Shown here: piece after piece, positions 16,031 to 24,426 of the stretch
Position numbering within the stretch: the stretch's first letter is position 1
Layout of the letters: each line of letters starts with the position of its first letter
From: Shewanella sp. NIFS-20-20
Lineage (GTDB): Bacteria; Pseudomonadota; Gammaproteobacteria; Enterobacterales; Shewanellaceae
DNA length: 33,655 nt
Direction: 5' to 3'
Assembly: GCF_019209865.1 (NCBI RefSeq)
Contig: NZ_JAHUTT010000044.1
Span: 1 to 33,655, forward strand
Program-made: the position numbers and the translations under genes
The notes under the pieces: generated by a model
Told to the model about the DNA's origin: nothing
The model's input: only the letters and a program-made list of their open reading frames with translations
Databases searched by the model: none

Positions 16031-17023
16031 GTGAAGTTAGATAAGTTAATCCGCATTGACCTAAATTTACTGGTGATTTTGCAAGTGCTGCTGGAAGAGC
16101 AAAATGTCACCCGGGCAGCCAGACGCCTCAACCTGAGTCAATCAGCATTAAGTAAGCAGTTAGCCAAGTTGCGAGAGATGCTTGATGACCCGTTATTTCA
16201 ACGCACGGCTTATGGCCTCAAACCCACCGCCCATGCGCAACAAATTGCTGAGCGGTTACCCAACCTGTTGCAAGGCTTGTCTGATTTAACCCAACCGCCG
16301 GCATTTGTCCCAGCCAGCAGTGATCGCCAGTTCAGTTTTGCCATGGTAGAAAGTGCCTACGAAACCTTGCTGACACGCTTTATCGGTAAAGCTCTCCAAC
16401 AAGCACCTAACGTTAGATTCAGTTCGTATGTGTGGACCGAACATTCATTACAAGCATTATTAATGGGACAAATGGATTTTGGGATCACCGGTCGCGATCT
16501 GACCCCACAAACCGGTGAACTTTTTGAAAACTTGCCCCGAGAGTTAGTCTGCCAAACCTTATTCACCCATCAGCAAGTCTGCCTAGTGCGCCAGGGACAC
16601 CCTGCCCTTTTGGCCATGGCTAACGACTGCTGGGATTTAGATTTTTATTTAAGCCAATCGCATGTGCAAGTCCGCTGCGAAGGCAATGATTGGTGGGCTT
16701 TAGACTATCATTTGGCGCGTTCTGGGCAACACCGGAAACTCAGTGTTATTGTTCCAGATTTTTATGGCGCCTCCAATATTTGTGCTTACAGTGATTTAAT
16801 TTTTACGGTACCGGCCAGCTTTGCAAAGCATGCGGTGGACATTTATCCACTGATCGAATTACCGTTACCGTTAGCCTTTAATCCAATGGCCTACGTCTTG
16901 CTATGGCATCAGCGCCATCGGGACGATCCGGGTCATCAATGGGTCAGACAGTCCTTGTTAGTTAGCGCCAAGATGGCGCAACTTACTCAAGATGCTCCTT
17001 CACCACATCAGACAAGGTTGTAA
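16031..17023 (+). CDS. LysR-family regulator, divergent from the Bcr/CflA exporter
   Basis: A classic LysR N-terminal HTH (IRIDLNLLVILQVLLEEQNV, then TRAARRLNLSQSALSKQLAK) is followed by an effector domain. The NLLVILQVLLEE start and DPLFQRTAYGLKPTAHA wing place it in the NodD/LeuO-like branch. The GTG at 16031 is preferred because AAGGA lies 7 nt upstream. A TTG at 16016 would overlap that site. The divergent arrangement with the MFS gene suggests that it controls the exporter and itself. Its 3' end overlaps the next, convergent lysR by 41 bp. Confidence 0.88.
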   Translation: MKLDKLIRIDLNLLVILQVLLEEQNVTRAARRLNLSQSALSKQLAKLREMLDDPLFQRTAYGLKPTAHAQQIAERLPNLLQGLSDLTQPPAFVPASSDRQFSFAMVESAYETLLTRFIGKALQQAPNVRFSSYVWTEHSLQALLMGQMDFGITGRDLTPQTGELFENLPRELVCQTLFTHQQVCLVRQGHPALLAMANDCWDLDFYLSQSHVQVRCEGNDWWALDYHLARSGQHRKLSVIVPDFYGASNICAYSDLIFTVPASFAKHAVDIYPLIELPLPLAFNPMAYVLLWHQRHRDDPGHQWVRQSLLVSAKMAQLTQDAPSPHQTRL

Positions 17024-17936
17024 TCAGTTGTGCAAGCTTAGGATCCTGAAGATCTCGGCGCTTGAGCAGAAATAACCAAGGCGCCGCTTGGTCTTGATGC
17101 AATCTGGCGGCTTCGACTTTTGACAATTGGCAAGCGTGTAAGCCCGCAATTTGCGAGTACTTATCATATAGGGTTTTATAGGAGGTTAATGCTAAACAAG
17201 AATGCGAATACATATAATCAATTAAGCTACTGGCATTTCTAATGGTAATATCCATCTTCAGCTCAATACCTTGACGCTGACAAAAACGTTGATAGGGGGT
17301 CAGATCTTCTAATTTTGCAAATTCAGTCACCACATAAGGATAATTTGCAATGGTTTCTAAACTAATTTCTTGACCTAAAATAGGATGATTGGCGGGCGAT
17401 AATAAATATAGTTGATTCAGTTCAACCAATGGGATCACTTCTAATTTGTCGCTTAACGACTCTAATTCGTGAACAGACGAATGACAGCACAGACTAAAAC
17501 TTAACTTTTCATTGATAACGTCTTGCCAAGAATTAATATGCCACTGCTCTAATATTAAATTGTATTTTTCATTGACTTTTTTGAGCCGAGTCATTAAGTC
17601 TTTTGTCAATGAGCACGCAAAACAATCTGGTAATGCGATGGCAAACTGATTATTTGTCTCGCTACTGTTAATATTAACTTTATTGAATTCATTTGCACTG
17701 GCAACAATATTTTTAGCGATAGGGTATATTTGATCTGCTACCATATTAGGGCACATACCATAACGGCGACGAATAAATAACTCATTATTAAATGCTTCTC
17801 GTAAGCTTTTTAAGCATCTACTAATTTTTGGTGCTGGAATATTCATTTGCCGGGAAACAACGGTGGCAGACTCTGATTCATACAGAAGTACGAAAATACT
17901 TAAACTAAGAAGATCGATACCTTCAATATTTATCAC
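16983..17936 (-). CDS. LysR-family regulator, divergent from the multiheme operon
   Basis: This 317-residue protein has a LysR HTH (SLSIFVLLYESESATVVSRQ, then MNIPAPKISRCLKSLREAF) and a wing FIRRRYGMCPNMVADQI, again of the NodD/LeuO type. The GTG start at 17936 is well supported by AAGGAG six nt upstream. It is divergent from the pentaheme/NrfCD/tetraheme operon (first ATG 18338) across about 400 bp, so it is the natural candidate regulator of that operon. Its coding DNA is more A+T-rich than the neighbouring lysR. The co-inducer is unknown. Confidence 0.88.
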   Translation of the reverse strand: MINIEGIDLLSLSIFVLLYESESATVVSRQMNIPAPKISRCLKSLREAFNNELFIRRRYGMCPNMVADQIYPIAKNIVASANEFNKVNINSSETNNQFAIALPDCFACSLTKDLMTRLKKVNEKYNLILEQWHINSWQDVINEKLSFSLCCHSSVHELESLSDKLEVIPLVELNQLYLLSPANHPILGQEISLETIANYPYVVTEFAKLEDLTPYQRFCQRQGIELKMDITIRNASSLIDYMYSHSCLALTSYKTLYDKYSQIAGLHACQLSKVEAARLHQDQAAPWLFLLKRRDLQDPKLAQLITTLSDVVKEHLE

Positions 17937-18337
17937 AATCAGCTCCTTTGGCTTTAGAATTGTTTTCTACACAATTCCATTTAACCGAGATGTAAGCAAC
18001 ACATTACTAACCAAATACAAATCAAGATCACAGTTTTATTGCCAGAACCTTTTGAAGCTATTTTTTAATTGCGAAATCGAGAATTTAATAAACTACAAAA
18101 ACCTTAATATACAGCAAGATAATGCGTAATGCCTCGCTAAGGTCGCTGTTATAAAATTCTAATTCATGCAATTCTACCTTCGCAAATGCACAAGATGAGA
18201 ATGCCATTCCAAGAAAACAAAACACTATCAAATTATTAGCATTTACTTTCTCAATTTACGAAATTTTTGACTTCAATCAATTTTCATAAAGTTAAAAAAG
18301 CAATACTGAGCTGGACAAGATGAATAAGGAGAATGTC
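17937..18337. other. Divergent promoter region of lysR and the respiratory operon
   Basis: These 400 bp are A+T-rich and hold no convincing gene. On the minus strand a partial CRP-type site reads TGTGATCTTGATTTG (within 18014-18035), with one good half (TGTGA) and a poor second half. CRP is a known activator of anaerobic respiration in Shewanella, so the site is plausible but weak. Confidence 0.4.
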
Positions 18338-18823
18338 ATGTCTGCTTCCGTAATTACTAACTATGCATTTATGTACTTTGTGTTATTTATAATCGTTCCT
18401 TTATTGACAGTAAGCTTTACGCTCACCTGCATTAAGTTTTTCAAAAAAGATCACACTTATAACATCGATCAATTAGCGATAGACACCAAGCCTCAATTCT
18501 GTAACAAACACGTGTTAAACCAAATCCACGATTTAAACCTATTAGCAAAAGAAAAATACGACATCCTATATGGTATAAATCTTGATGAAGTCATCGAAGT
18601 TAAGGATAACCATGAACTAAAAGAAATATTGCACAATTATAAACTTAACTATGTAGTTATTGACCATGAGTCTTCTGAAATAAAGTTAGTCATTACTGAA
18701 GAAGAACTGAATACCAATAATGTTATCAGCAATATTTTCAATAAATTTAACATCCGTCATATTAGTGTAAAACCGAATCAACCCTATGACATTAACTTAA
18801 TCAAGACAGCACTCGCAGCCTAA
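18338..18823 (+). CDS. Uncharacterised protein with one N-terminal membrane anchor
   Basis: From ATG 18338 the product is 161 residues. AAGGAG lies 6 nt upstream; an in-frame ATG at 18320 has no such site. A single hydrophobic helix (NYAFMYFVLFIIVPLLTVSF) is followed by FFKKD, a positive stop-transfer that suggests a cytoplasmic C-terminal domain. The soluble part is Lys/Glu/Asn-rich and A+T-rich, with segments such as ILHNYKLNYVVIDHESSEIK. No cysteine heme or FeS motif is present. It lies 24 bp before the pentaheme gene on the same strand and is probably the first gene of that operon. No family recognised. Confidence 0.7.
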   Translation: MSASVITNYAFMYFVLFIIVPLLTVSFTLTCIKFFKKDHTYNIDQLAIDTKPQFCNKHVLNQIHDLNLLAKEKYDILYGINLDEVIEVKDNHELKEILHNYKLNYVVIDHESSEIKLVITEEELNTNNVISNIFNKFNIRHISVKPNQPYDINLIKTALAA

Positions 18824-18847
18824 CGAAATCTTTTAGGGAGCATTTCT

Positions 18848-19312
18848 ATGTTCACAACGCTGAAGCCAACGATAATGGCTATGATGTTGGTGAGCGCTAG
18901 CATGCCCTGGGCGCAAGCCCAGGCTGCCGCAAGCCAAATCCATGATAATGCTTGTTATAAATGCCATAAAAAAAATGGCACCATGTTAGGAGTGCACGCT
19001 AACGATGCGTTAGCCATTACTTGTAATGATTGTCATGGCGAAAAAGGCGGACATCCCCGTAAACCTTCGTCAATGGTGATATTTAACTCCACCCAATCCA
19101 CTCCCCAAGCTCAAACAGACCGCTGCCTTGCCTGCCATGATCCCGAGGTTTTAGCTCGTCATGATTGGACCCACAATGCCCACTCCAACAAAGTCGACTG
19201 TGCCGATTGTCATCAATTGCATCCTGATCAAGATCCCATGGTCAAAATTCCAGCAACCACACGAACCGAACTTTGTCGTCGTTGTCACCAGCAGCCAGTG
19301 GAAAAATCATAA
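18848..19312 (+). CDS. NrfB-like pentaheme cytochrome c
   Basis: This 154-residue periplasmic protein has a Sec signal (MMLVSASMPWAQAQA) and five CXXCH heme sites at 36-40, 59-63, 93-97, 118-122 and 143-147. The heme count and its position directly before NrfC-like and NrfD-like genes match NrfB, which shuttles electrons from the NrfCD quinol dehydrogenase to nitrite reductase NrfA. It is shorter than E. coli NrfB. The start has AGGGAG 7 nt upstream. The stop TAA overlaps the next start by one base (TAATG). No nrfA is present in this operon, so the acceptor is open. Confidence 0.85.
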   Translation: MFTTLKPTIMAMMLVSASMPWAQAQAAASQIHDNACYKCHKKNGTMLGVHANDALAITCNDCHGEKGGHPRKPSSMVIFNSTQSTPQAQTDRCLACHDPEVLARHDWTHNAHSNKVDCADCHQLHPDQDPMVKIPATTRTELCRRCHQQPVEKS

Positions 19313-19989
19313 TGCAAAAAAGTAAAAGAATGTTTCTTAAAGGGGCTGGTGCACTGGCATTTGGCATGTCAATTTATCGAATGACTGGGGTAAGTCATGC
19401 GGCTAATCCTGGCCTGATAGAAAGACTGGTACTGATCCATGATGAAAATAAGTGCATTGGCTGTGATGCATGTAGCCAAGCATGTCGCGAGACCAATCAG
19501 GTGCCTGAAGGTGTATCACGTTTAACCATCAAGCGTCATGGACCTTATGGTGAATACCCGAATCAGAGTTATCGCTTTGAGCGGATATCCTGTCAGCACT
19601 GTGAAAATGCACCTTGTGTAAAAGTGTGCCCAACAGGGGCGGCTTATCGAGACGAAGCGACCGGCGTTATCAGAGTCAATGAATGGAAATGTGTTGGCTG
19701 CTTATATTGCATAGCGGCTTGTCCTTACAAGGTTCGATTTATTCACCCTAAGACCAAGGCTGCCGATAAATGCGATTTCTGCTTAGAAACCAAACTTAAA
19801 TTGGGTGAATTGCCGGCTTGCGTTCAGGCATGTCCAACTCAGGCGTTAGTCTTTGGCGATAGCAATGATCCGACATCTGAAGTCAGTCACATCATTAAAA
19901 CGGTTGCGGTGAATCGCGATAAAGAAGCGTTAGGTACCCGACCCAAAGTATTTAAAATTATGGCGGCTAACGGTGAGGTATTGATATGA
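19312..19989 (+). CDS. NrfC-like periplasmic ferredoxin with four [4Fe-4S] clusters
   Basis: The 225-residue protein holds sixteen cysteines in four cluster motifs: CIGCDACSQAC, CQHCENAPCVKVCP, CVGCLYCIAACP, and CDFC with CVQACP. This is the NrfC/DmsB-type electron relay. The N-terminus SKRMFLKGAGALAFG resembles a Tat signal, but with Lys-Arg in place of Arg-Arg. I start it at ATG 19312, which overlaps the pentaheme stop as TAATG. The longer in-frame start at 19273 would lie within that gene. It should take electrons from the NrfD subunit and pass them to the pentaheme cytochrome. The next gene overlaps by ATGA. Confidence 0.9.
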   Translation: MQKSKRMFLKGAGALAFGMSIYRMTGVSHAANPGLIERLVLIHDENKCIGCDACSQACRETNQVPEGVSRLTIKRHGPYGEYPNQSYRFERISCQHCENAPCVKVCPTGAAYRDEATGVIRVNEWKCVGCLYCIAACPYKVRFIHPKTKAADKCDFCLETKLKLGELPACVQACPTQALVFGDSNDPTSEVSHIIKTVAVNRDKEALGTRPKVFKIMAANGEVLI

Positions 19990-20927
19990 GCCCATTTCAT
20001 TTCGATTCATTGGTTTGGCATTGGCCAATTGCAATTTATTTGTTTTTAGCAGGTATTTCAGCTGGCTCTATTTTCTTTGCCATCTTACTCAAACATTTTT
20101 GTGTGAAAGATGAGGTAGACAATTCCCGATTTATCCTCGGCGCTTGTATTATCGCGCCAGTGGCCGTGTTAGCGGGCCTCGGCATCCTAGTGATCGATTT
20201 AACTAAACCATTTGATTTTTGGAAGATTTTAGTATTTTACAACCCACTGTCAGTCATGTCCGTTGGGGTGATTGTGTTGATGATCTACCAAGTCTTTATG
20301 TTTGCTTGGATCGGGGCAATATACCAATCTAGTCTCGATCGACTGCTGGCGGGACGACTCGCTATCGTTAGCAAGCTGTTGGCATGGTTGGCTCATCATC
20401 AAGCCACCATCACAGGGTTACTGCTGATGTTATCCGTCTCTTTGGGCGCTTATACCGGATTTTTACTGTCCGCATTACCGGGCTATCCCATGCTCAACAA
20501 CCCAGTTTTACCCTTATTATTCTTAGCATCCGGTTTATCGTCAGGTGCCGCAGGATCGTTATTGCTGGGAGTGTTACTCAAAGGGGCTGCCAACAGTAAA
20601 GAAGTGCATTTTATTCATAAAATCGAAATTCCGCTGATCTTATTCGAGCTGGTCCTGCTGTTCACCTTCTTCCTCGGCTTAATCCTGAGCGGCGGCCAAA
20701 AACAGGTTGCGGCAATGAACGCCATCGGTCAAGGATTCTGGGGCTGGGTATTTTGGGGAGGCATCATCGGCTTAGGCTTATCAGTGCCTTTAGCCATGAA
20801 TGTCTTTATGAGCGCGTCATCTCAACGCAAATTTGCCTATGTCGCCTTCACCGCCTGCATGAGTTTGTTGGGGGTGATTTTGCTTAGACACTTCATTTTA
20901 TATACAGGTCAAATGACATTAGCGTAA
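19986..20927 (+). CDS. NrfD-family integral membrane quinol dehydrogenase subunit
   Basis: This 313-residue, very hydrophobic protein has about eight to nine predicted membrane helices. It begins WHWPIAIYLFLAGISAGSIF, the typical start of the NrfD/PsrC family, in which this helix lines the quinone pocket. It should oxidise menaquinol at the periplasmic face and hand electrons to the NrfC-like protein encoded just upstream (4-bp overlap). In Shewanella most such traffic goes through CymA, so this is a potential parallel route. No heme ligands or cysteine clusters are seen. Confidence 0.9.
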   Translation: MSPFHFDSLVWHWPIAIYLFLAGISAGSIFFAILLKHFCVKDEVDNSRFILGACIIAPVAVLAGLGILVIDLTKPFDFWKILVFYNPLSVMSVGVIVLMIYQVFMFAWIGAIYQSSLDRLLAGRLAIVSKLLAWLAHHQATITGLLLMLSVSLGAYTGFLLSALPGYPMLNNPVLPLLFLASGLSSGAAGSLLLGVLLKGAANSKEVHFIHKIEIPLILFELVLLFTFFLGLILSGGQKQVAAMNAIGQGFWGWVFWGGIIGLGLSVPLAMNVFMSASSQRKFAYVAFTACMSLLGVILLRHFILYTGQMTLA

Positions 20928-20937
20928 GGAAATCGAC

Positions 20938-21225
20938 ATGTTAAAAACAATAATAGCCTTATTAGTCTTCAGTTCATTTAGCGTCGCTGCCGCCAACTTG
21001 GCCGACTCTCATACCGAAATGTCAGGTTGTGAGGCTTGTCATCAAAACGGTGAGCCATCAACCGATATGGCATTTGAATTGGAACAATGCCAATCATGTC
21101 ATGGTGATATGAAAGAGATCGCTGGCGAAAACCATCAAATCCATGAGGGTGTTATTGGCTGTAATGATTGCCATATTTCCCATGAAGAGGTTGCCCCTGA
21201 AACACAATGCCAGCAATGTCATTAA
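20938..21225 (+). CDS. STC-like small tetraheme cytochrome c
   Basis: This 95-residue protein has a Sec signal (MLKTIIALLVFSSFSVAAA) and four CXXCH motifs (CEACH, CQSCH, CNDCH, CQQCH). The stretch GCEACHQNGEPSTDMAFELE closely recalls Shewanella small tetraheme cytochrome CctA/STC. An AAGGA Shine-Dalgarno lies 7 nt upstream of the ATG, and the NrfD stop is 10 bp before it. Oddly, the protein ends on the His of the last CXXCH, so the short C-terminal tail of STC is missing. It is likely the soluble electron carrier that takes electrons from the quinol-oxidising complex to periplasmic reductases. A terminator follows. Confidence 0.88.
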   Translation: MLKTIIALLVFSSFSVAAANLADSHTEMSGCEACHQNGEPSTDMAFELEQCQSCHGDMKEIAGENHQIHEGVIGCNDCHISHEEVAPETQCQQCH

Positions 21226-21247
21226 TCCTTTAAGTGTTGATCACCCC

Positions 21248-21276
21248 GCGCCAGCACGGCATCGTGCTGGCGTTTT
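21248..21276 (+). terminator. Rho-independent terminator of the multiheme operon
   Basis: CGCCAGCACG (21248-21257) pairs perfectly with CGTGCTGGCG (21262-21271) around a GCAT loop, followed by TTTTT. It lies 23 bp beyond the tetraheme stop. Confidence 0.95.
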
Positions 21277-21361
21277 TCATTAACAGCAATTAACGTGATC
21301 TGCGTCACACTTGGTGCCACACTCAATTATCAATTTTCCCTTCATTGTTACCGGAGCTACT

Positions 21362-21700
21362 ATGGTATCGTTTAGCGCAGCTAACCTCGGCGGTAGCCGC
21401 CCGTTCAAAGCATCCCCTTTGAAGCTAGTGATCGCACTTATGCTGATGGTTGCCTCATTTGCCTTCACTCTCGTGGCATTGCCTTTATTGCTCTTGCTAG
21501 GAGTCATTGGGGCCGTTGGCATTAATATGGCTTGGCGACGCCTGCAAAAACGCCAACGTCAAGCATACCAAACCCAAGAGCCTAGCCAAACGCAGACCTT
21601 TAGCACGGATAACACGCCGTTTGATGACCGCTTTAGGCCCCATCAGCATCAAGCTCAAACACTGGACTTACCTAGCACTGACTGGCAACGCAAAGATTAG
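21362..21700 (+). CDS. Uncharacterised small membrane protein
   Basis: From ATG 21362 (GGAG 5 nt upstream) the product is 112 residues. It has one long or two short hydrophobic helices (VIALMLMVASFAFTLVALPL, then LLLLGVIGAVGI). A basic stretch (WRRLQKRQRQ) and a polar Gln/Thr-rich cytoplasmic tail follow. A TTG at 21311 would extend the frame but lacks a ribosome site. Its last 4 bp overlap the convergent DUF885 gene. No family recognised. Confidence 0.7.
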   Translation: MVSFSAANLGGSRPFKASPLKLVIALMLMVASFAFTLVALPLLLLLGVIGAVGINMAWRRLQKRQRQAYQTQEPSQTQTFSTDNTPFDDRFRPHQHQAQTLDLPSTDWQRKD

Positions 21701-22959
21701 CGCCATTGCTGCGCGAGCAATGGCCGTTGCAGTAATTGATAAAAATGTTGTTGATAGCGCCTTCCTTGTCCCAGCAAATACCCATGTAATTGTTGGCAAC
21801 CACTATGGTAATTGACGATATAACTGCGATTGGTCTCAAAAAAGGCCAATCGTTGTTGCGCGCGGGCAGGCGTATTTAAACAGAGGTAGATTAACTTATC
21901 CATAGCTTCGGATGCACTGATGTCACCCTCCAGCCATTGGCGGGCCACTAAATTATCGGCAAACTTTAAAGGTTCCAATAAGGCTTTAATCTGACAATAC
22001 TCGTGCCAATCGCCATCGATCCCCGCCAAAGGCTGTAATCGCTCGGCTTCAAATGCTTGCCGTGTTGACTCTGACATCAACAGGCTTAGCCCTAAGTCAG
22101 CACTGGCTTCGGCTAATGAAGAAATCGGGCTGAATAATGGGTATATGGCATATTCAGGCCAGCCATTGCCGTTCACTAGCCCTTGCTCTTGTAACACATT
22201 AAACAAGTGATGACCGGGATAGCCTTCATGGCTGACCAGTTCTATTACACGATCTAAATACAGGGGCATATCGGTATTAAATTGGATCACACTTTGATAG
22301 TCACCTTGGTACCAGTTATAAGCCGTCCAGACCTTACCTGCCACCATCTCAATGCGGAACGCCTCATGACGGGGCAAGCGCATATCAACCTGGGCTAATT
22401 GTTGCAAGCATAGCGCTCGCACGTGCTCTAGGGCACAGCTAAGTACCGTCGCCATCCTTGCCTGAGGCACAATATAATCTTGGCGCCAGCGAGCTAACCT
22501 TGCGGCCAGCGATCCTCGCCCAGTAAGCCGAGCATCTAACTGACTAACCTGCGCCACCAACTTTGTCTCATCAATCTCATCGCTAACTATGCCATATAGC
22601 GCCAGACTTTCGGCATCAAACCGTAAAGGTTGACCGAGTTGCCATTGCATATAGGCAGGAATAGCCGCCGTTTGTGCCAAGAGGAAAGTCAGGCGCTGTT
22701 TTTGAGCACTATCATTATGAATGGATAAAGCATGTTTGATTTGGCGGCACAACTCAGATGCCTGATGACAAATCTCTTCATTGCTTAAGTGCTGAGCCGA
22801 CTGTTTGGCTGGCCCATAACAGGCATCAATATACCCAGGGAACAGTAAGTCAACGCTGTGGACTAAAGCAATATAGTGGTGCGCTAGGGTAGCGATCCCA
22901 CCCGCTGGTTGAACAGTAGACACAGGCAAATCCCGCACAAGATACACGAGAGGCAGCAT
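21697..22959 (-). CDS. DUF885-type putative zinc metallopeptidase, cytoplasmic
   Basis: This 420-residue protein has the motif ELVSHEGYPGHHLFNVLQ (His at about 244, Glu 245, His 250-251). This HExxxxHH-type pattern is characteristic of the DUF885 family, whose members resemble metallo-carboxypeptidases. No signal peptide is seen, so it is probably cytoplasmic. The ATG at 22959 has AAGG too close to serve well. A GTG at 22923 with GGGA 7 nt upstream is an alternative start that would remove 12 residues. The substrate is unknown. Confidence 0.75.
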   Translation of the reverse strand: MLPLVYLVRDLPVSTVQPAGGIATLAHHYIALVHSVDLLFPGYIDACYGPAKQSAQHLSNEEICHQASELCRQIKHALSIHNDSAQKQRLTFLLAQTAAIPAYMQWQLGQPLRFDAESLALYGIVSDEIDETKLVAQVSQLDARLTGRGSLAARLARWRQDYIVPQARMATVLSCALEHVRALCLQQLAQVDMRLPRHEAFRIEMVAGKVWTAYNWYQGDYQSVIQFNTDMPLYLDRVIELVSHEGYPGHHLFNVLQEQGLVNGNGWPEYAIYPLFSPISSLAEASADLGLSLLMSESTRQAFEAERLQPLAGIDGDWHEYCQIKALLEPLKFADNLVARQWLEGDISASEAMDKLIYLCLNTPARAQQRLAFFETNRSYIVNYHSGCQQLHGYLLGQGRRYQQHFYQLLQRPLLAQQWR

Positions 22960-22992
22960 GCCTTAATTTGTTTATTGTATGCAATATACCAT

Positions 22993-24426
22993 TCAACTTG
23001 GCGGTGATGATAAGCCCGCCAACAACTGCTCGGCCCGTTGCAAGGCTTTAAGTTCTTCGCAGTCTTGAGTTAAGGGGATCACTTGCGCCAATTGCAGCTG
23101 CAAGGATTGTTGTAGCGCGAGGATAATATCACCATGATGCGCATCGGCGTGACGATGCGCTGAGCTCAATAACGCGGCCGCGCCCACGACATCAATGCGC
23201 CCCAACATCCCATCCGTTAAGGCGACACTCAACTCGATCATCGCCGGCACACTATGACCATAACGGATCACTTGGCGCAAATAGGACTCTGCCAGCGTCA
23301 AATCTTTGGGGGCTAAGCTCTCATCGTTGAGTAACTGCTGCGCTCGTAGCAACATGGCATCAAGCTGCCCTTGCTCGGCGGCCTCGGCTAGCCAATGCGC
23401 ACTCAGAGCCGCATCGGCTTGGCAACCTTCGCCCTTAGCTAACATTAACGCCAAATGATATTGCGCCTGAGCAAAACCGGCATCCGCAGCCTTGACACTA
23501 TAATCAAACGCTTGGGTTAATTGGCCTTGCTGATAATACAAGACCCCAAGGTTACACATGGCCTCGGCATTATCTTGCTCGGCCGCAGTCTCAAGATAGC
23601 GTTGGGCCTGATCAAGATTGGCAGCGATGCATTCCGTGCCCGTTAAATAGAAATATCCCTGCAAGGCAGCGGCATTGACTATGCCTGCGGCGGCCGCTTC
23701 GGCAATTAGCCGCTCACCGGCACACCGGTCGGGCTCACCTTGATAACCATGCAACAGAGCAACCCCATATTCAAAGCGCGCATCCATATCGCAGCGGTGG
23801 GCCAAACCAAACCAATACATGGCTTTGGCTAGCAGCGCTTGACTGGCGTGGCCAGGGTTATCATCTCCATGCGCCTCATCATTCAAGGCTTGCTCTTGCT
23901 CTTGCAACAACAGGGCTTTGGCCTTAAAAGACATACCTAACAGATACTGGGAGCGACAATCGTCTTCCATCACCGCTCGATAACACAACTCTCGGCCCGC
24001 ATCTTGTCCAAGCGGCTGTATTTGATAATCATGAGTCGATTGCGGGGACAGTTGTTCGCAGGCTAACGCCAACACCACTCGCGCATCACTCAAGGCTTTT
24101 TCAGCCAAGGCCAGCAAGGCATCGGGCGTCAGGTGGTATTTTTCAGGATGGGCACCTCGGTTGCCATGGCCGCGCAGTTTATGCAACGCGCGGGCCAGGC
24201 GAACATTGATACGGCGCTGACGATTCAGCTGTTCGATATTGTCGAATAAATTGACGCTATCAAAGCCTTCGCCGCCAGCCAGTAACTGACACAACCTGTG
24301 GGTAAACGCCCGAATATGCAGCAAGCATTGCGTCGGTACTTCATAGGCGTAATCTCGCGCTTTATCATATTCCGCCGCCAATAACGTATCGATATTGGCG
24401 ACCCACTGGCTGTCAGTTTGCATCAT
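22993..24426 (-). CDS. DUF4145-like plus Sel1-repeat protein
   Basis: The N-terminal 110 residues (LHIRAFTHRLCQLLAGGEGF, then LHKLRGHGNRGAHPE) look like a DUF4145-type helical domain, usually found with nuclease or signalling partners. The remainder carries Sel1/TPR-like repeats of about 36 residues, for example AEAMCNLGVLYYQQGQLTQA and AQAQYHLALMLAKGEGCQAD. These form a curved helical scaffold for protein binding. The start overlaps the stop of the upstream yciC-like gene by one base (TAATG), and a second ATG follows immediately. Co-expression with that membrane protein is likely. Function is unknown. Confidence 0.78.
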   Translation of the reverse strand: MMQTDSQWVANIDTLLAAEYDKARDYAYEVPTQCLLHIRAFTHRLCQLLAGGEGFDSVNLFDNIEQLNRQRRINVRLARALHKLRGHGNRGAHPEKYHLTPDALLALAEKALSDARVVLALACEQLSPQSTHDYQIQPLGQDAGRELCYRAVMEDDCRSQYLLGMSFKAKALLLQEQEQALNDEAHGDDNPGHASQALLAKAMYWFGLAHRCDMDARFEYGVALLHGYQGEPDRCAGERLIAEAAAAGIVNAAALQGYFYLTGTECIAANLDQAQRYLETAAEQDNAEAMCNLGVLYYQQGQLTQAFDYSVKAADAGFAQAQYHLALMLAKGEGCQADAALSAHWLAEAAEQGQLDAMLLRAQQLLNDESLAPKDLTLAESYLRQVIRYGHSVPAMIELSVALTDGMLGRIDVVGAAALLSSAHRHADAHHGDIILALQQSLQLQLAQVIPLTQDCEELKALQRAEQLLAGLSSPPS

